Part shown: positions 1 through 10,661 of the stretch, one piece after another
Layout: the number at the start of each line of letters is the position of its first letter
Numbering within the stretch: the stretch's first letter is position 1
Assembly (NCBI RefSeq): GCF_023634805.2
Contig: NZ_CP106881.1
Location: 1,767,501 to 1,831,500, forward strand
Direction: 5' to 3'
Length of the DNA stretch: 64,000 nucleotides
From: Comamonas endophytica
GTDB taxonomy: Bacteria > Pseudomonadota > Gammaproteobacteria > Burkholderiales > Burkholderiaceae_C
Translations under genes and position numbers: made by a program
Notes under the pieces: model-generated
The model's input: only the letters and a program-made list of their open reading frames with translations
Told to the model about the DNA's origin: nothing
Databases searched by the model: none

Positions 1-202
1 CGGGCGTGCGCATGACGCGCCAGGGCGCGCGGGCCACGACCGACCGTACGCACTGCACCCACTGGCCGGCCTCGGCCTCGGCCCGGCCGGGCAGCAGCCA
101 GGCGCCGTCATCGAGCGCGATGGGCGACTCGTCGGCCGCATCGAACAGCCGGCCGCTGTCGGCCAAGGCCATGGATCCGGAGGGCGAAGGAGTGCGGGGC
201 AT
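1..202 (-). CDS. alkB: AlkB-like 2-oxoglutarate/Fe(II) dioxygenase, N-terminal part only
   Basis: This reads leftward off the window edge, so only about 67 N-terminal residues are visible. They include DDGAWLLPGRAE and, close to the edge, VVARAPWRVMRTP. That layout matches the start of AlkB proteins, where an 'xGAxLLxxFA' strand is followed by 'APFRxMxTPGG'. AlkB repairs alkylated bases by oxidative demethylation. The catalytic HxD...H and RxxxxxR motifs lie outside the window, so the assignment rests on N-terminal resemblance alone. I chose the ATG ending at 202; a second ATG ten codons in is possible. The gene is divergent from recQ. Confidence 0.6.
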   Translation of the reverse strand, partial: MPRTPSPSGSMALADSGRLFDAADESPIALDDGAWLLPGRAEAEAGQWVQCVRSVVARAPWRVMRTP

Positions 203-391
203 GGCAAAAACGCAGTGGATTCAAGGGGGTTGCGCGCATTGTAGAAAGCCCGCGGCAGCCGGGGCCGGGGCGGCGCGAGGACCACGCCGCGGCGCCGCGG
301 GCGCACAATATACAGTTCCGCAGCATCGCCATCGCCGCCGCAGGCCGCCCGGCTGGCATGCCGCCCCCGCAGTTTTCTCGAGAGTATCCGC

Positions 392-2251
<1,860 letters not shown>

Positions 2252-2322
2252 GCGCTTTCAGCATCAAGCCGCACAGCGGTGCCGGGCGGTGCCTCCTAGA
2301 CTGGTTGCATGGAGGTCCCGCC

Positions 2323-3990
2323 ATGCATGCCTTTGCCACCCATGAGGTCAGCAACCAGTTCGACGAGCTGACCGATTTCGACCCGCTGGCCACCGATGCC
2401 GCGCTGCAGGAAGCGATCGCACGCGGCGGCGCCGGCTGGTGCCTGCCGCAGCTGGCGCAGTATGCGCAACGGCTGGGCAGCGCCGGCAGCTGGGCGCTGG
2501 CCGCGCAGGCCAACCGGCATGTGCCCGAACTGCAGCGCTTCGATGCCCGCGGGCGGCGCATCGATCAGGTCGAATATCACCCCAGCTGGCATGAACTGCA
2601 GCGGCTGTTCCGCAGCCAGGGCCTGGCCAGCCTGCCGTTTCGCGATCCGCGCCCCGGCCGCTGGAGCGCCTGGGCCGCGGGCTTCTATCTGCATGCCCAG
2701 GTCGAGCAGGGCAGCCTGTGCCCCGGCACCATGACCCTGGCCAGCATTCCGGTGCTGCGCAAGGAACCCGCTTTGTGGCAGCAGCTGCAGGCCGGGCTCT
2801 ACAGCGATGCCTACGACCCGCGCGACGTGCCGCTGGCGCAAAAGCAATCGCTGTGGATCGGCATGGGAATGACCGAGAAGCAGGGCGGCTCCGACGTGCG
2901 CAGCAACACCACCCAGGCCGTGCCGCTGGGCGCCGGCGCGAGTGCGGGCAGGGGCGGCGAATACCTGCTGCGCGGCCACAAGTGGTTCCTTTCGGCGCCG
3001 ATGGCCGATGCGCATCTGGTCGTCGCGCGGCTGGGCGAGGGCGGGCCGCCAGCGTGCTTTTTCGTGCCGCGCTGGCGGCCCGACGGCAGCCGCAACGCGG
3101 TGCGCCTGCAGCGCCTGAAGAACAAGCTGGGCAACCGCAGCAATGCCAGCAGCGAAGTCGAGTATGAGGATGCCTGGGGTCTGCTGCTGGGCGAGGAAGG
3201 GCGCGGCATCGCGACGATCTTGGAGATGGCCGGCCACACGCGCCTGAACTGCGTGCTCGGCAGCGCCGGCATCCTGCGCTCGGCCACGGTGCAGGCGCTG
3301 GCCTATGCGCGCCGGCGCATGGCCTTCGGCAAGCCGCTGGCCGCACATCCGATGATGCGCGCGGTGCTGGCCGACCTGGCGCTGGAAAGCGAGGCCGCGC
3401 TGGCGCTGTCGATGCGCCTGGCCCAGGCCTTCGAGGAAGACGACACGCCGGTGCAGCGCGCCTGGAAGCGCATCATGACGCCGGCCGCCAAGTTCTGGGT
3501 CTGCAAGCGGGCCGTGGAACTCTCGGCCGAGGCCCTGGAGGTGTTTGGCGGCAACGGCTATGTGGATGACAGCCTGCTGGCGCGGCTGCTGCGCGAGGCG
3601 CCGGTGAATTCCATCTGGGAAGGCTCGGGCAACGTGATGTGCCTGGACGTGCTGCGCGCCATCGCGCGCGAACCCGAGCTGGCGCGCGCGCTGCTGCACG
3701 ACCTGCTGGCGCTGGGCGCTGGCGAGCCGCCGCTGCGCGAGGCGGCGCAGGCGCTGGCCCAGCAACTGCAACTGCCCCCCGCCCAGCTCGAAGGCCAGGG
3801 CCGGCTGCTGGCGCAGCGGCTGGTGCTGCTGGCCCAGGCCGGGCTGCTGCTGCATGCTGCGCCCCGGGCCACGGCCGAGGCGTTCATCGCCACGCGCCTG
3901 GGCGCGCAATGCGGGGGCTGGGTCGTCGGCACCCTCGATCCCGCGAACCAGGATATCGACCCCATCCTGCAGCGCGCCTTTCCCGGTTAA
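2323..3990 (+). CDS. aidB: AidB-type acyl-CoA dehydrogenase
   Basis: 555 residues. It is a flavoprotein of the acyl-CoA dehydrogenase family, AidB branch; in E. coli AidB belongs to the adaptive response to alkylation and binds DNA and FAD. The AidB hallmarks are present: LCPGTMTLA near 133-140, GMGMTEKQGGSDVRSNTT at 180-197 (flavin and substrate pocket), LKNKLGNRSNAS, and NSIWEGSGN with the conserved glutamate near the C-terminal helix bundle. A good ribosome-binding site (GGAGGT, 2311-2316) lies six bases before the ATG. It follows recQ by 71 bp and sits near alkB, so a DNA-damage setting is plausible. It is followed by a tandem paralog. The in vivo substrate is unknown. Confidence 0.93.
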   Translation: MHAFATHEVSNQFDELTDFDPLATDAALQEAIARGGAGWCLPQLAQYAQRLGSAGSWALAAQANRHVPELQRFDARGRRIDQVEYHPSWHELQRLFRSQGLASLPFRDPRPGRWSAWAAGFYLHAQVEQGSLCPGTMTLASIPVLRKEPALWQQLQAGLYSDAYDPRDVPLAQKQSLWIGMGMTEKQGGSDVRSNTTQAVPLGAGASAGRGGEYLLRGHKWFLSAPMADAHLVVARLGEGGPPACFFVPRWRPDGSRNAVRLQRLKNKLGNRSNASSEVEYEDAWGLLLGEEGRGIATILEMAGHTRLNCVLGSAGILRSATVQALAYARRRMAFGKPLAAHPMMRAVLADLALESEAALALSMRLAQAFEEDDTPVQRAWKRIMTPAAKFWVCKRAVELSAEALEVFGGNGYVDDSLLARLLREAPVNSIWEGSGNVMCLDVLRAIAREPELARALLHDLLALGAGEPPLREAAQALAQQLQLPPAQLEGQGRLLAQRLVLLAQAGLLLHAAPRATAEAFIATRLGAQCGGWVVGTLDPANQDIDPILQRAFPG

Positions 3991-4120
3991 ACCTGATTAC
4001 AAAATCACTGCGCGAACGGCGAAGCTCTCCGACAACGCGTGCGTTGCGCCCTCGCGATACTGCGTCTATGCGGGCAGCCGATTCCGGCATTCCCCTACAA
4101 CAACGCGCCCAGGAGACACC

Positions 4121-5695
4121 ATGTCCACCGTCCTGCAACCGGCAAAGTCGTCCATCACCTACGATGCCCCCCTGGAGGATGCGCTGCGGCGCGCCAATCT
4201 GGGATCGGTCCAGGACGAGCTCGACGCCTATGCCGACCGGCTTGCCCGGGCACAGCCGCCGGCGGCCGCCGCCCACGACCATCCGGCCTGGCAGGCGCAG
4301 CGCGCGCTGGGCCGGCGCCAGGGGCTGGTGTCCCAGGCGTTGACCGAAGACACGCCCGGGCGCTGGAGCGTCTGGGCCGCGGGCCTGTACCTGCACAGCC
4401 AGTTCGCCCCCGACAGCGTCGACCCGCTGCTGCTGACCTCCGCATCGCTGGCCGTGCTGCGCAAGGAGTCCGCGCTCTGGGCCCGGCTCGGCCCGCCGCT
4501 GCGCAATCCCGAGGACGACCCGCGCGACCTGCCGATCGGCGAGAAATCCGCGCTCTGGATGGGCCTCGATGCCAGTGCCGTGCAGCCCACGCAGCCGCTG
4601 CGCGCGGTGCCGCCGCAGCTCCAGGCCATGCCCGTGGGCATGGGCGCCTGGGGCCGGCAGTACCTGCTCAGCGGCAGCAGCCCCGGGCTGGCCACGCCCG
4701 ACAGCGACGCACATCTGCTGTGCGCCCAGACGGCGCAAGGACCCAGCTGCTTTTTCGTGCCGCGCTGGCGCGAGGACGGCCAGCGCAACGGTGTGGTGGT
4801 CCAGCCTCAGCCCAACGCGCTGGGCACCCATATCGCCGCCGAACTCCAGCTCGATGCCGCCAGCGGCTATCTGCTGGGCGAGGAAGGCCAGGGCCAGGCC
4901 AGCCTGCATACGGCGCAGAGCGTCGTGCGGCTGGGCCACACGCTCGCCAGCTGCGCGCTGCTGCGCCAGGCGCTGGTGCAGTCGCTGGCACAGGCGCGCC
5001 GGCTGACCCAGCTGCAGGGCCAGCCGCTGCTCGGCAGCGTGCTGGTCGACATGGCGATCGAAAGCGAGGCCGCGTTGGTGCTGGCCATGCGCCTGGCCCA
5101 GGCCTACGAGCGCTGCGACGACTCCGACGACGACACGCTGCCGGTGATCGACCGCGCCTTCCAGCAGGTCATGGCACCCGCGGCGCAGTTCTGGATCGGC
5201 CGCCGCGCCATGGAGATCACCGCCGAAACCATGGAATGGGCTGGCTCCCAGGGCGCGCTGGAAAGCCCCCAGGGCCGGGCCCTGGCACGGCTGTTCCTGG
5301 CAGCACCCGCGCAGGGCCGCGGCGAGGGTATGGGCAATGCGCTGTGCCTGCAGGCGCTGCACGCCCTCGACCGCCAGCGCCCCGTGACCAAGCTGCTGTT
5401 CGAGGCGCTCGAGAGCATCGCCAGGAGCGATGCGCGCATCCTCGCGCATCTGCATGCCCTGCGCGCCATGCTGGCCCAGCCCCCGGCCGAGCAGCAGGCC
5501 ATGGCGCGCATGCTGGTGCAGCGCCTGGTGCTCACCGTGCAGGCCTGCCTGCTGCACCGCGACGCGCCGCCGGCCGTGTCGCAGGCCTTCATCACCACCC
5601 GCCTGGGCCACGCCGGCGCAGGACGCGTGCTGGGGGCGCTGGATACGCGGCAGATGAATGTGGATCTGCTGTTGAAGCGGGCGCTGCCGGAGTAG
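4121..5695 (+). CDS. Degenerate AidB-like acyl-CoA dehydrogenase paralog
   Basis: 524 residues, homologous to the preceding aidB product along its length: shared WSVWAAGLYLHSQ, LAVLRKESALW, CFFVPRWREDGQRNGV, YLLGEEGQG and a C-terminal AFITTRLG. Hallmark catalytic segments are eroded. The GMGMTEKQGGSDVRSNTT segment is replaced by a different sequence at 147-165, and NSIWEGSGN reads QGRGEGMGN, keeping only the glutamate and the final GN. The frame is open and codon use is ordinary, so this is not a recent pseudogene. It may be a non-catalytic partner of the neighbour or an enzyme with a changed site. The ATG has AGGAGA ten bases upstream. Confidence 0.85.
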   Translation: MSTVLQPAKSSITYDAPLEDALRRANLGSVQDELDAYADRLARAQPPAAAAHDHPAWQAQRALGRRQGLVSQALTEDTPGRWSVWAAGLYLHSQFAPDSVDPLLLTSASLAVLRKESALWARLGPPLRNPEDDPRDLPIGEKSALWMGLDASAVQPTQPLRAVPPQLQAMPVGMGAWGRQYLLSGSSPGLATPDSDAHLLCAQTAQGPSCFFVPRWREDGQRNGVVVQPQPNALGTHIAAELQLDAASGYLLGEEGQGQASLHTAQSVVRLGHTLASCALLRQALVQSLAQARRLTQLQGQPLLGSVLVDMAIESEAALVLAMRLAQAYERCDDSDDDTLPVIDRAFQQVMAPAAQFWIGRRAMEITAETMEWAGSQGALESPQGRALARLFLAAPAQGRGEGMGNALCLQALHALDRQRPVTKLLFEALESIARSDARILAHLHALRAMLAQPPAEQQAMARMLVQRLVLTVQACLLHRDAPPAVSQAFITTRLGHAGAGRVLGALDTRQMNVDLLLKRALPE

Positions 5696-6016
5696 AGGCG
5701 GCTATCCACGCAGGGACCATTCGACTGCGCTTGGCGCAGGCGGAAACCGTTCGTGGTGAGCCTGTCGAACCATGGACGGCCTGCCCTCATGTTTCGAGCG
5801 CAGGCCGTCCATCCTTCGACGGGGCTGCCCAGGCAGGCTCAAAGGGCGTTGCCGGAGTAGAGGCGGCTGTCCAAGCAGGGACCATTCGACTGCGCTTGGC
5901 GCAGGCGGAAACCGTTCGTGGTGAGCCTGTCGAACCATGGACGGCCTGCCCTCATGTTTCGAGCGCAGGCCGTCCATCCTTCGACGGGGCCGCCCAGGCA
6001 GGCTCAGGACGAACGG
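5679..6016 (+). repeat. Tandem 165-bp duplication carrying the gene's last codons plus a hairpin repeat
   Basis: Copy 1 begins near 5679 and copy 2 near 5844, an exact 165-bp offset. The copies stay alike up to about 6006, with only four or five base differences. The unit contains the final codons and TAG stop of the upstream dehydrogenase, then an inverted-repeat element of the family seen across the window (arms CCGTTCGTGGTGAGCCTGTC and GACGGGG...CAGGCTCA). Nothing else is visible in this 400-bp intergenic stretch. Confidence 0.9.
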
Positions 6017-6099
6017 TTTGCCATAAGAGTGATCGGCATCCCGCCTCCGCCATAACCAGCACGCCCCCTTCAGGCTTTCATCTGCACCCACAATGCGCC

Positions 6100-7299
6100 A
6101 TGATCAGCCTCCAAGACATCGAGCGCGCGGCGGAGCGGCTGCGCGGCCATATCCTTGAAACCCCCTGCGTGGAATCGCGCACGCTGTCGCAGATCGTCGG
6201 CGCGCAGGTGTTCCTCAAGTTCGAGAACCTGCAGTTCACGGCCTCCTTCAAGGAGCGCGGCGCCTGCAACAAGCTGGCCCAGCTCACGCCCGAGGAAAGC
6301 GCGCGCGGCGTCATTGCCATGAGCGCCGGCAACCATGCCCAGGGCGTGGCCTACCATGCGCAGCGCCTGGGGCTGCGCGCGGTCATCGTCATGCCGCGCT
6401 TCACGCCCGATGTCAAAGTGGAGCGCACGCGCGGCTTCGGCGCCGAGGTGGTGCTGCATGGCGATACGCTCGACGAGGCCCGCGCCCATGCGCGCGAGCT
6501 GGCGCAATCCCAGGGGCTGGTGTTCGTGCACCCCTATGACGACGAAGCCGTGGCCGCGGGCCAGGGCACGCTGGCGCTGGAGATGCTGCAGGCCCAGCCC
6601 GATCTGGACATGCTGGTGATCGCGGTGGGCGGCGGCGGCCTGATCGCTGGCGTGGCCACGGCCGCGAAGGCCCTCAGGCCCGGCATCGAGATCATCGGCG
6701 TGCAGACCCAGCGCTTTCCCTCCATGGTCAACGCCATCCAGGGCCGTGAGCTGCCGATGGGCCAGTCGACCATTGCCGAGGGCATTGCCGTGGCCACGCC
6801 CGGCGTGCTGACGCAGGACATCGTGCGCGAGCTGGTCGATGACCTGCTGCTGGTCGATGAAGGCGATATCGAGCAGGCGGTGCTGATGCTGCTGGAAATC
6901 GAGAAGACCCTGGTCGAGGGCGCGGGCGCCGCGGGCCTGGCAGCCATGCTGCGCCATGGTGCGCGCTTTGCCGGCAGGAAGGTCGGGTTGGTGCTGTCGG
7001 GCGGCAATATCGATCCGCTGCTGCTGGCGGCGATCATCGAGCGCGGCATGGTGCGCTCGGGAAGGCTGGCGCGCATCCGCGTGAGCGCGCGCGACGTGCC
7101 CGGGGTGCTGGCGCGCATCACCGCCACCGTCGCCGACGCCGGCGCCAACATCGAGGAGGTGCACCACCAGCGCGCGTTCACGCTGCTGGCGGCGCAGAAC
7201 GTCGAGATCGAATGCGTGCTGCAGACGCGCAACCAGCTGCATGTCGAGCAGGTGCTCGAGCGCCTGCGCGCGCAGGGCATGGAAGCGCAGCGTGCCTGA
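6100..7299 (+). CDS. ilvA: Threonine ammonia-lyase (PLP-dependent) with C-terminal ACT-like domain
   Basis: 399 residues. It converts L-threonine to 2-oxobutyrate and ammonia. The PLP lysine is K51 in ASFKERGA; AMSAGNHAQG and the glycine-rich phosphate loop GGGGLIAG follow, and SGGNID closes the fold-type II catalytic domain near 320. The remaining roughly 75 residues (GRLARIRVSARDVPGVLARIT) form a single ACT-like regulatory domain. This matches the approximately 400-residue class rather than the 500-residue two-ACT IlvA, so a catabolic or mixed role is as likely as isoleucine synthesis. The ATG at 6100 was chosen because the ATG at 6092 is out of frame. Confidence 0.93.
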   Translation: MISLQDIERAAERLRGHILETPCVESRTLSQIVGAQVFLKFENLQFTASFKERGACNKLAQLTPEESARGVIAMSAGNHAQGVAYHAQRLGLRAVIVMPRFTPDVKVERTRGFGAEVVLHGDTLDEARAHARELAQSQGLVFVHPYDDEAVAAGQGTLALEMLQAQPDLDMLVIAVGGGGLIAGVATAAKALRPGIEIIGVQTQRFPSMVNAIQGRELPMGQSTIAEGIAVATPGVLTQDIVRELVDDLLLVDEGDIEQAVLMLLEIEKTLVEGAGAAGLAAMLRHGARFAGRKVGLVLSGGNIDPLLLAAIIERGMVRSGRLARIRVSARDVPGVLARITATVADAGANIEEVHHQRAFTLLAAQNVEIECVLQTRNQLHVEQVLERLRAQGMEAQRA

Positions 7300-7393
7300 G
7301 CATTGCCGCGCAGCCTCATGGCTTACCCCATGCGCGGCTTGGATGGGCGCTGCTTAAAATAACGGCATTGCAGACCAACACGGGAGCCCTCCG

Positions 7394-7540
7394 ATGACCC
7401 ACCCTGCCCCGCCCAATGCGGCCGACGAGCCGACCATCGATACCACCGAGGCCGTGGTGCGATATATCCCGATCGTGCTGCCGCTGGTGGGTGCGGTCAT
7501 GATGCTGCTGCTGGCTTTCATCGCTGTCTATCTGGCCTGA
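7394..7540 (+). CDS. 48-residue single-pass membrane peptide
   Basis: A small reading frame starting MTHPAPPNAADEPTID and ending with a hydrophobic helix (YIPIVLPLVGAVMMLLLAFI, about 24-43), so predicted N-in or N-out single-span inner-membrane protein with an acidic, proline-containing head. GGAG lies eight bases before the ATG and a strong terminator begins 22 bp after the stop, as expected for a real monocistronic gene. I do not recognise the family. It may be a conserved small membrane protein of the lineage. Confidence 0.7.
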   Translation: MTHPAPPNAADEPTIDTTEAVVRYIPIVLPLVGAVMMLLLAFIAVYLA

Positions 7541-7562
7541 AGCCACTTCATTCCCTGCTCGA

Positions 7563-7587
7563 AGCCCCGGCCACGGGGCTTTTTTTT
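7563..7587 (+). terminator. Rho-independent terminator after the small membrane gene
   Basis: A seven-pair stem AGCCCCG / CGGGGCT with a four-base loop is followed by eight T. Confidence 0.92.
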
Positions 7588-7753
7588 GCCTGTTTTTTGC
7601 GCATCCTTCAATCATGCTCCGCATATATTGATACTTATATTGCATAGTTTTTTGACCAATTGATGACACAAAAATGCGGCGGCTACCTAGAATGGCGGCT
7701 TCCCGGTGATTTTTCCGCTGGGTCCGCGCGCCATCCGGCGTGGCTTCGAAGGC

Positions 7754-7773
7754 TGAAAAAACCTGTTTTCTCA
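7754..7773. promoter_or_regulatory. Upstream operator-like imperfect palindrome before pckG
   Basis: TGAAAAAAC-CT-GTTTTcTCA is an imperfect dyad closely resembling the perfect one at 7801-7818 and lying 47 bp upstream of it. Two related sites before a gluconeogenic gene suggest a dimeric repressor or activator. The regulator is unidentified. Confidence 0.45.
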
Positions 7774-7800
7774 AAGGCTGCCGCAGTGCTGCACTGCCTT

Positions 7801-7818
7801 TGAAAAAACGTTTTTTCA
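7801..7818. promoter_or_regulatory. Perfect 18-bp palindrome just upstream of pckG
   Basis: TGAAAAAACGTTTTTTCA is identical to its reverse complement and ends 18 bp before the pckG start. Its position, between a likely promoter and the ribosome-binding site, suits an operator. An overlapping stem TCAAAGGC (7771-7778) / GCCTTTGA (7796-7803) could also fold in the leader RNA. Confidence 0.5.
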
Positions 7819-7836
7819 ATTAGAAAGCTCTCCGTG

Positions 7837-9702
7837 ATGAACGCACCCGCACTGCAAGCCCTGGACATCCAGGCGCCTTCCTATGTCAAGAACGCCCGGC
7901 TGATCGCCTGGGTCGCCGAAATGGCCGCGCTGTGCAAGCCGGCCCACATCCACTGGTGCGACGGCTCGCAGGAAGAGTACGACGCGCTGTGCGAGCAGCT
8001 CGTCGCCGCCGGCACCTTCAAGCCGCTGAACCCCTCGAAGCGCCCCGGCAGCTTCCTGGCCTGGTCCGACCCGTCCGACGTGGCGCGCGTCGAGGACCGC
8101 ACCTACATCTGCAGCCAGAACCAGGCCGATGCCGGCCCGACCAACAACTGGATGGCGCCGAATGAGATGCGCGCCACGCTGCAGCCGCTGTTCGACGGCT
8201 GCATGGCCGGCCGCACGATGTACGTCGTGCCCTTCTCGATGGGCCCGCTGGGCTCGCCGATCGCCCATGTCGGCGTAGAGCTCTCCGACAGCGCCTATGT
8301 TGCCGTCAACATGAAGATCATGACGCGCATGGGCAAGGCCGTGTACGACGTCATCGGCGCCGAAGGCGAGTTCGTGCCCTGCGTGCACACCGTGGGCGCG
8401 CCCCTCGCCGAGGGAGAGAAGGACACCACGAGCTGGCCCTGCAACAAGACCAAGTACATCGTGCACTACCCCGAGACGCGCGAGATCTGGTCGTACGGCT
8501 CGGGCTATGGCGGCAACGCGCTGCTGGGCAAGAAGTGCTTCGCGCTGCGCATCGCCTCGACCATGGGCCGCGACCAGGGCTGGCTGGCCGAGCACATGCT
8601 GATCCTGGGCGTGGCCAAGCCCGACGGCACCAAGTACCACGTCGCAGCCGCGTTCCCCTCGGCCTGCGGCAAGACCAATTTCTCCATGCTGGTGCCGCCG
8701 GCCGCGTTCGACGGCTGGAAGGTCACGACCATCGGCGACGACATCGCCTGGATCAAGCCCCAGGCCGACGGCTCGCTGCGCGCCATCAACCCCGAAGCCG
8801 GCTATTTCGGCGTGGCTCCGGGCACCAACTACCACACCAACCCGAACTGCATGGCCAGCCTCGACAGGAACGTGATCTTCACGAACGTCGCGCTGACCGA
8901 TGACGGCGACGTCTGGTGGGAAGGCATGGAAAAGGACACCGGCAGCCTGCCCGAGCACTTGATCGACTGGCAGGGCAAGGACTGGACGCCGCAGATCGCG
9001 CGCGAAACCGGCGCCAAGGCCGCGCACCCCAACGCCCGCTTCACCGTGGCCGCGACCAACAACCCCGCGCTCGACCCTGCCTGGGACGACCCGGCCGGCG
9101 TGAAGATCGACGCCTTCCTGTTCGGCGGCCGCCGCTCGACCACCGTGCCCCTGGTCACCGAAGCCCGCACCTGGGCCGAAGGCGTCTACATGGCCGCGAC
9201 CATGGGCTCCGAAACCACCGCCGCCGCCTTCGGCGCCCAGGGCGTGGTGCGCCGCGATCCGTTCGCCATGCTGCCCTTCATGGGCTACAACATGAGCCAG
9301 TACTTCCAGCACTGGCTCGACATCGGCGCCAAGCTCGAAGCCACGGGCGCCAAGCTGCCCCACCTGTACACGACCAACTGGTTCCGCAAGGACGAAGCCG
9401 GCAAGTTCGTCTGGCCCGGCTATGGCGAGAACATGCGCGTCCTCAAGTGGATGATCGACCGCATCGAAGGCCAGGCGCAAGGCGTGGACAACATGCTCGG
9501 CGTGAGCCCGGCCTACGCCGAAATCAACTGGAACGGCCTGGACTTCAACGCCACCCAGTTCGACACCGTGACCCGCATCGACAAGGACGCCTGGCAAGCC
9601 GAACTGGAACTGCACGACGCCCTGTTCACTCAGCTGGCGGACAAGCTGCCGAAGGAACTGCTGGCGACGCGTGCGGATCTGGAAAAGCGTCTGGCGGATT
9701 GA
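7837..9702 (+). CDS. pckG: Phosphoenolpyruvate carboxykinase (GTP)
   Basis: 621 residues, the usual length for GTP-dependent PEPCK. It makes PEP from oxaloacetate, the first committed step of gluconeogenesis. Visible motifs are the P-loop FPSACGKTN (about 273-281), the metal/kinase-2 segment GDDIAWIKP (300-308), the substrate region [18 protein letters not shown], and [15 protein letters not shown]. The ATG at 7837 is preceded directly by an in-frame GTG (7834); GAAAG at 7823-7827 serves either. The gene stands alone, with AT-rich promoter DNA and two related palindromes upstream and a terminator downstream, so control in response to carbon source is likely. Confidence 0.97.
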   Translation: MNAPALQALDIQAPSYVKNARLIAWVAEMAALCKPAHIHWCDGSQEEYDALCEQLVAAGTFKPLNPSKRPGSFLAWSDPSDVARVEDRTYICSQNQADAGPTNNWMAPNEMRATLQPLFDGCMAGRTMYVVPFSMGPLGSPIAHVGVELSDSAYVAVNMKIMTRMGKAVYDVIGAEGEFVPCVHTVGAPLAEGEKDTTSWPCNKTKYIVHYPETREIWSYGSGYGGNALLGKKCFALRIASTMGRDQGWLAEHMLILGVAKPDGTKYHVAAAFPSACGKTNFSMLVPPAAFDGWKVTTIGDDIAWIKPQADGSLRAINPEAGYFGVAPGTNYHTNPNCMASLDRNVIFTNVALTDDGDVWWEGMEKDTGSLPEHLIDWQGKDWTPQIARETGAKAAHPNARFTVAATNNPALDPAWDDPAGVKIDAFLFGGRRSTTVPLVTEARTWAEGVYMAATMGSETTAAAFGAQGVVRRDPFAMLPFMGYNMSQYFQHWLDIGAKLEATGAKLPHLYTTNWFRKDEAGKFVWPGYGENMRVLKWMIDRIEGQAQGVDNMLGVSPAYAEINWNGLDFNATQFDTVTRIDKDAWQAELELHDALFTQLADKLPKELLATRADLEKRLAD

Positions 9703-9744
9703 GTTCGCATGCTTCAGGAAGCAGGGTGCCTGCTTTCTGGCTCA

Positions 9745-9768
9745 AGCCCTGCTCTGCAGGGCTTTTTT
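9745..9768 (+). terminator. Rho-independent terminator of pckG
   Basis: AGCCCTG / CAGGGCT stem with a five-base loop and a run of six T. Confidence 0.9.
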
Positions 9769-9793
9769 ATTTCCAAAGACGTGCACTGACCCA

Positions 9794-10115
9794 AACCGTT
9801 CGTGGTGAGCCTGTCGAACCATGGACGGCCTGTCCTCAAGACTTGAGTACAGGCCCGTCATCCTTCGACAGGCTCAGGACGAACGGGTATTGAAACCGTT
9901 TGTGGCCAGCTTCACTAAAAACGTTCGCAATGAGCCTCTCAAAACCGTTCGTGGTGATCCTGAACCTGCCGAAGGATCGAACCACTAAAGGCCTATCTTC
10001 AAGACTTGAGCGCAGGCCCGTCATCCTTCGACAAGCTCGGGACGAACGGATAGGAAACCGTTCGCGACGCGCCTCCCAATACCGTTCGTCGCGAGCTTGT
10101 CGAACCATGGACGGG
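9794..10115. repeat. Cluster of two and a half interspersed hairpin repeats
   Basis: Three successive elements of the family seen elsewhere: 9794-9890 and about 9953-10050 are near-complete inverted repeats (CCGTTCGTGGTGAGCCTGTC arm against CTTCGACAGGCTCAGGACGA), and 10081-10115 is a lone left arm. The rest of 9769-10146 holds nothing else that I can see. Confidence 0.85.
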
Positions 10116-10146
10116 CAGCACCCCTGTGGACCGGTCGAAAAACAAA

Positions 10147-10175
10147 AAAGCCGCAACCTTCTGGGCAGCGGCTTT
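10147..10175 (-). terminator. Terminator of the small minus-strand gene
   Basis: AAAGCCGC / GCGGCTTT stem; on the minus strand it is followed by a TTTTTTG run. It lies 35 bp beyond the stop of the 106-codon gene. Confidence 0.8.
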
Positions 10176-10210
10176 CAATGGAGCATCAAAGCCCCGGGAT
10201 CCAGTAATAC

Positions 10211-10531
10211 TCAACGACTCTGATTCTGCATCGCCCGGCTCAGATCCGCCATCATGCGCGCATCCTTGAGCGCCGCATTCCAGGTCCGCTCGTCCTCAGC
10301 CGCCTGCCTGCGGCTTTGCACCCAGCCGCGGTAACCCGCACGCAGCGTAATGCTGGTACGGCGCGACGCAGCAGACAGCAGGCGCAGACCAGCGCGCAAC
10401 CCAGCCATCAGCGGCAGGCGCTGCGAACCCGTCAGGTCGGCGGCGGTGGCCTGCAGGAACACGGCCGCGCGCTGCACGCGCAGGATGCCGTTGTGTTCAA
10501 AGGAGGAGCTGGAATCTACGGAACTGGTCAT
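10211..10531 (-). CDS. Unknown small protein, 106 residues
   Basis: I do not recognise the family. The product is basic and mostly helical in appearance, with a Ser-rich start (MTSSVDSSSSFEHNG), a Leu/Ala/Arg-rich middle and a C-terminal segment RTWNAALKDARMMADLSRAM that could be amphipathic. There is no signal peptide, membrane span or metal motif. Support for a real gene: AAGGG upstream of the ATG, a dedicated terminator 35 bp past the stop, and 130 bp of AT-rich DNA shared with the divergent LysR gene, typical of a regulator and its target. Confidence 0.7.
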   Translation of the reverse strand: MTSSVDSSSSFEHNGILRVQRAAVFLQATAADLTGSQRLPLMAGLRAGLRLLSAASRRTSITLRAGYRGWVQSRRQAAEDERTWNAALKDARMMADLSRAMQNQSR

Positions 10532-10661
10532 GATGGAAACCCTTGTTACAGACGCTTGTGGCGAAATTGCCGGGCAATGCAGTAATCATAGGGTTTACCC
10601 CAGGTAACTTCAAATTTATCTTTTGAATTAATATCATTCATATGAGTGATGTATTGCCGCC

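Noticed and set aside
4039..6099. A very long plus-strand frame joining out-of-frame AidB-like DNA to the threonine deaminase gene
   Set aside because: Only the part from 6100 matches a protein family; the upstream section is a frame-shifted reading of the neighbouring gene and repeats.
7600..7700. A riboswitch or small RNA in the AT-rich pckG leader
   Set aside because: Dyads and AT runs are present but no known riboswitch core was recognisable; left as operator-like sites.
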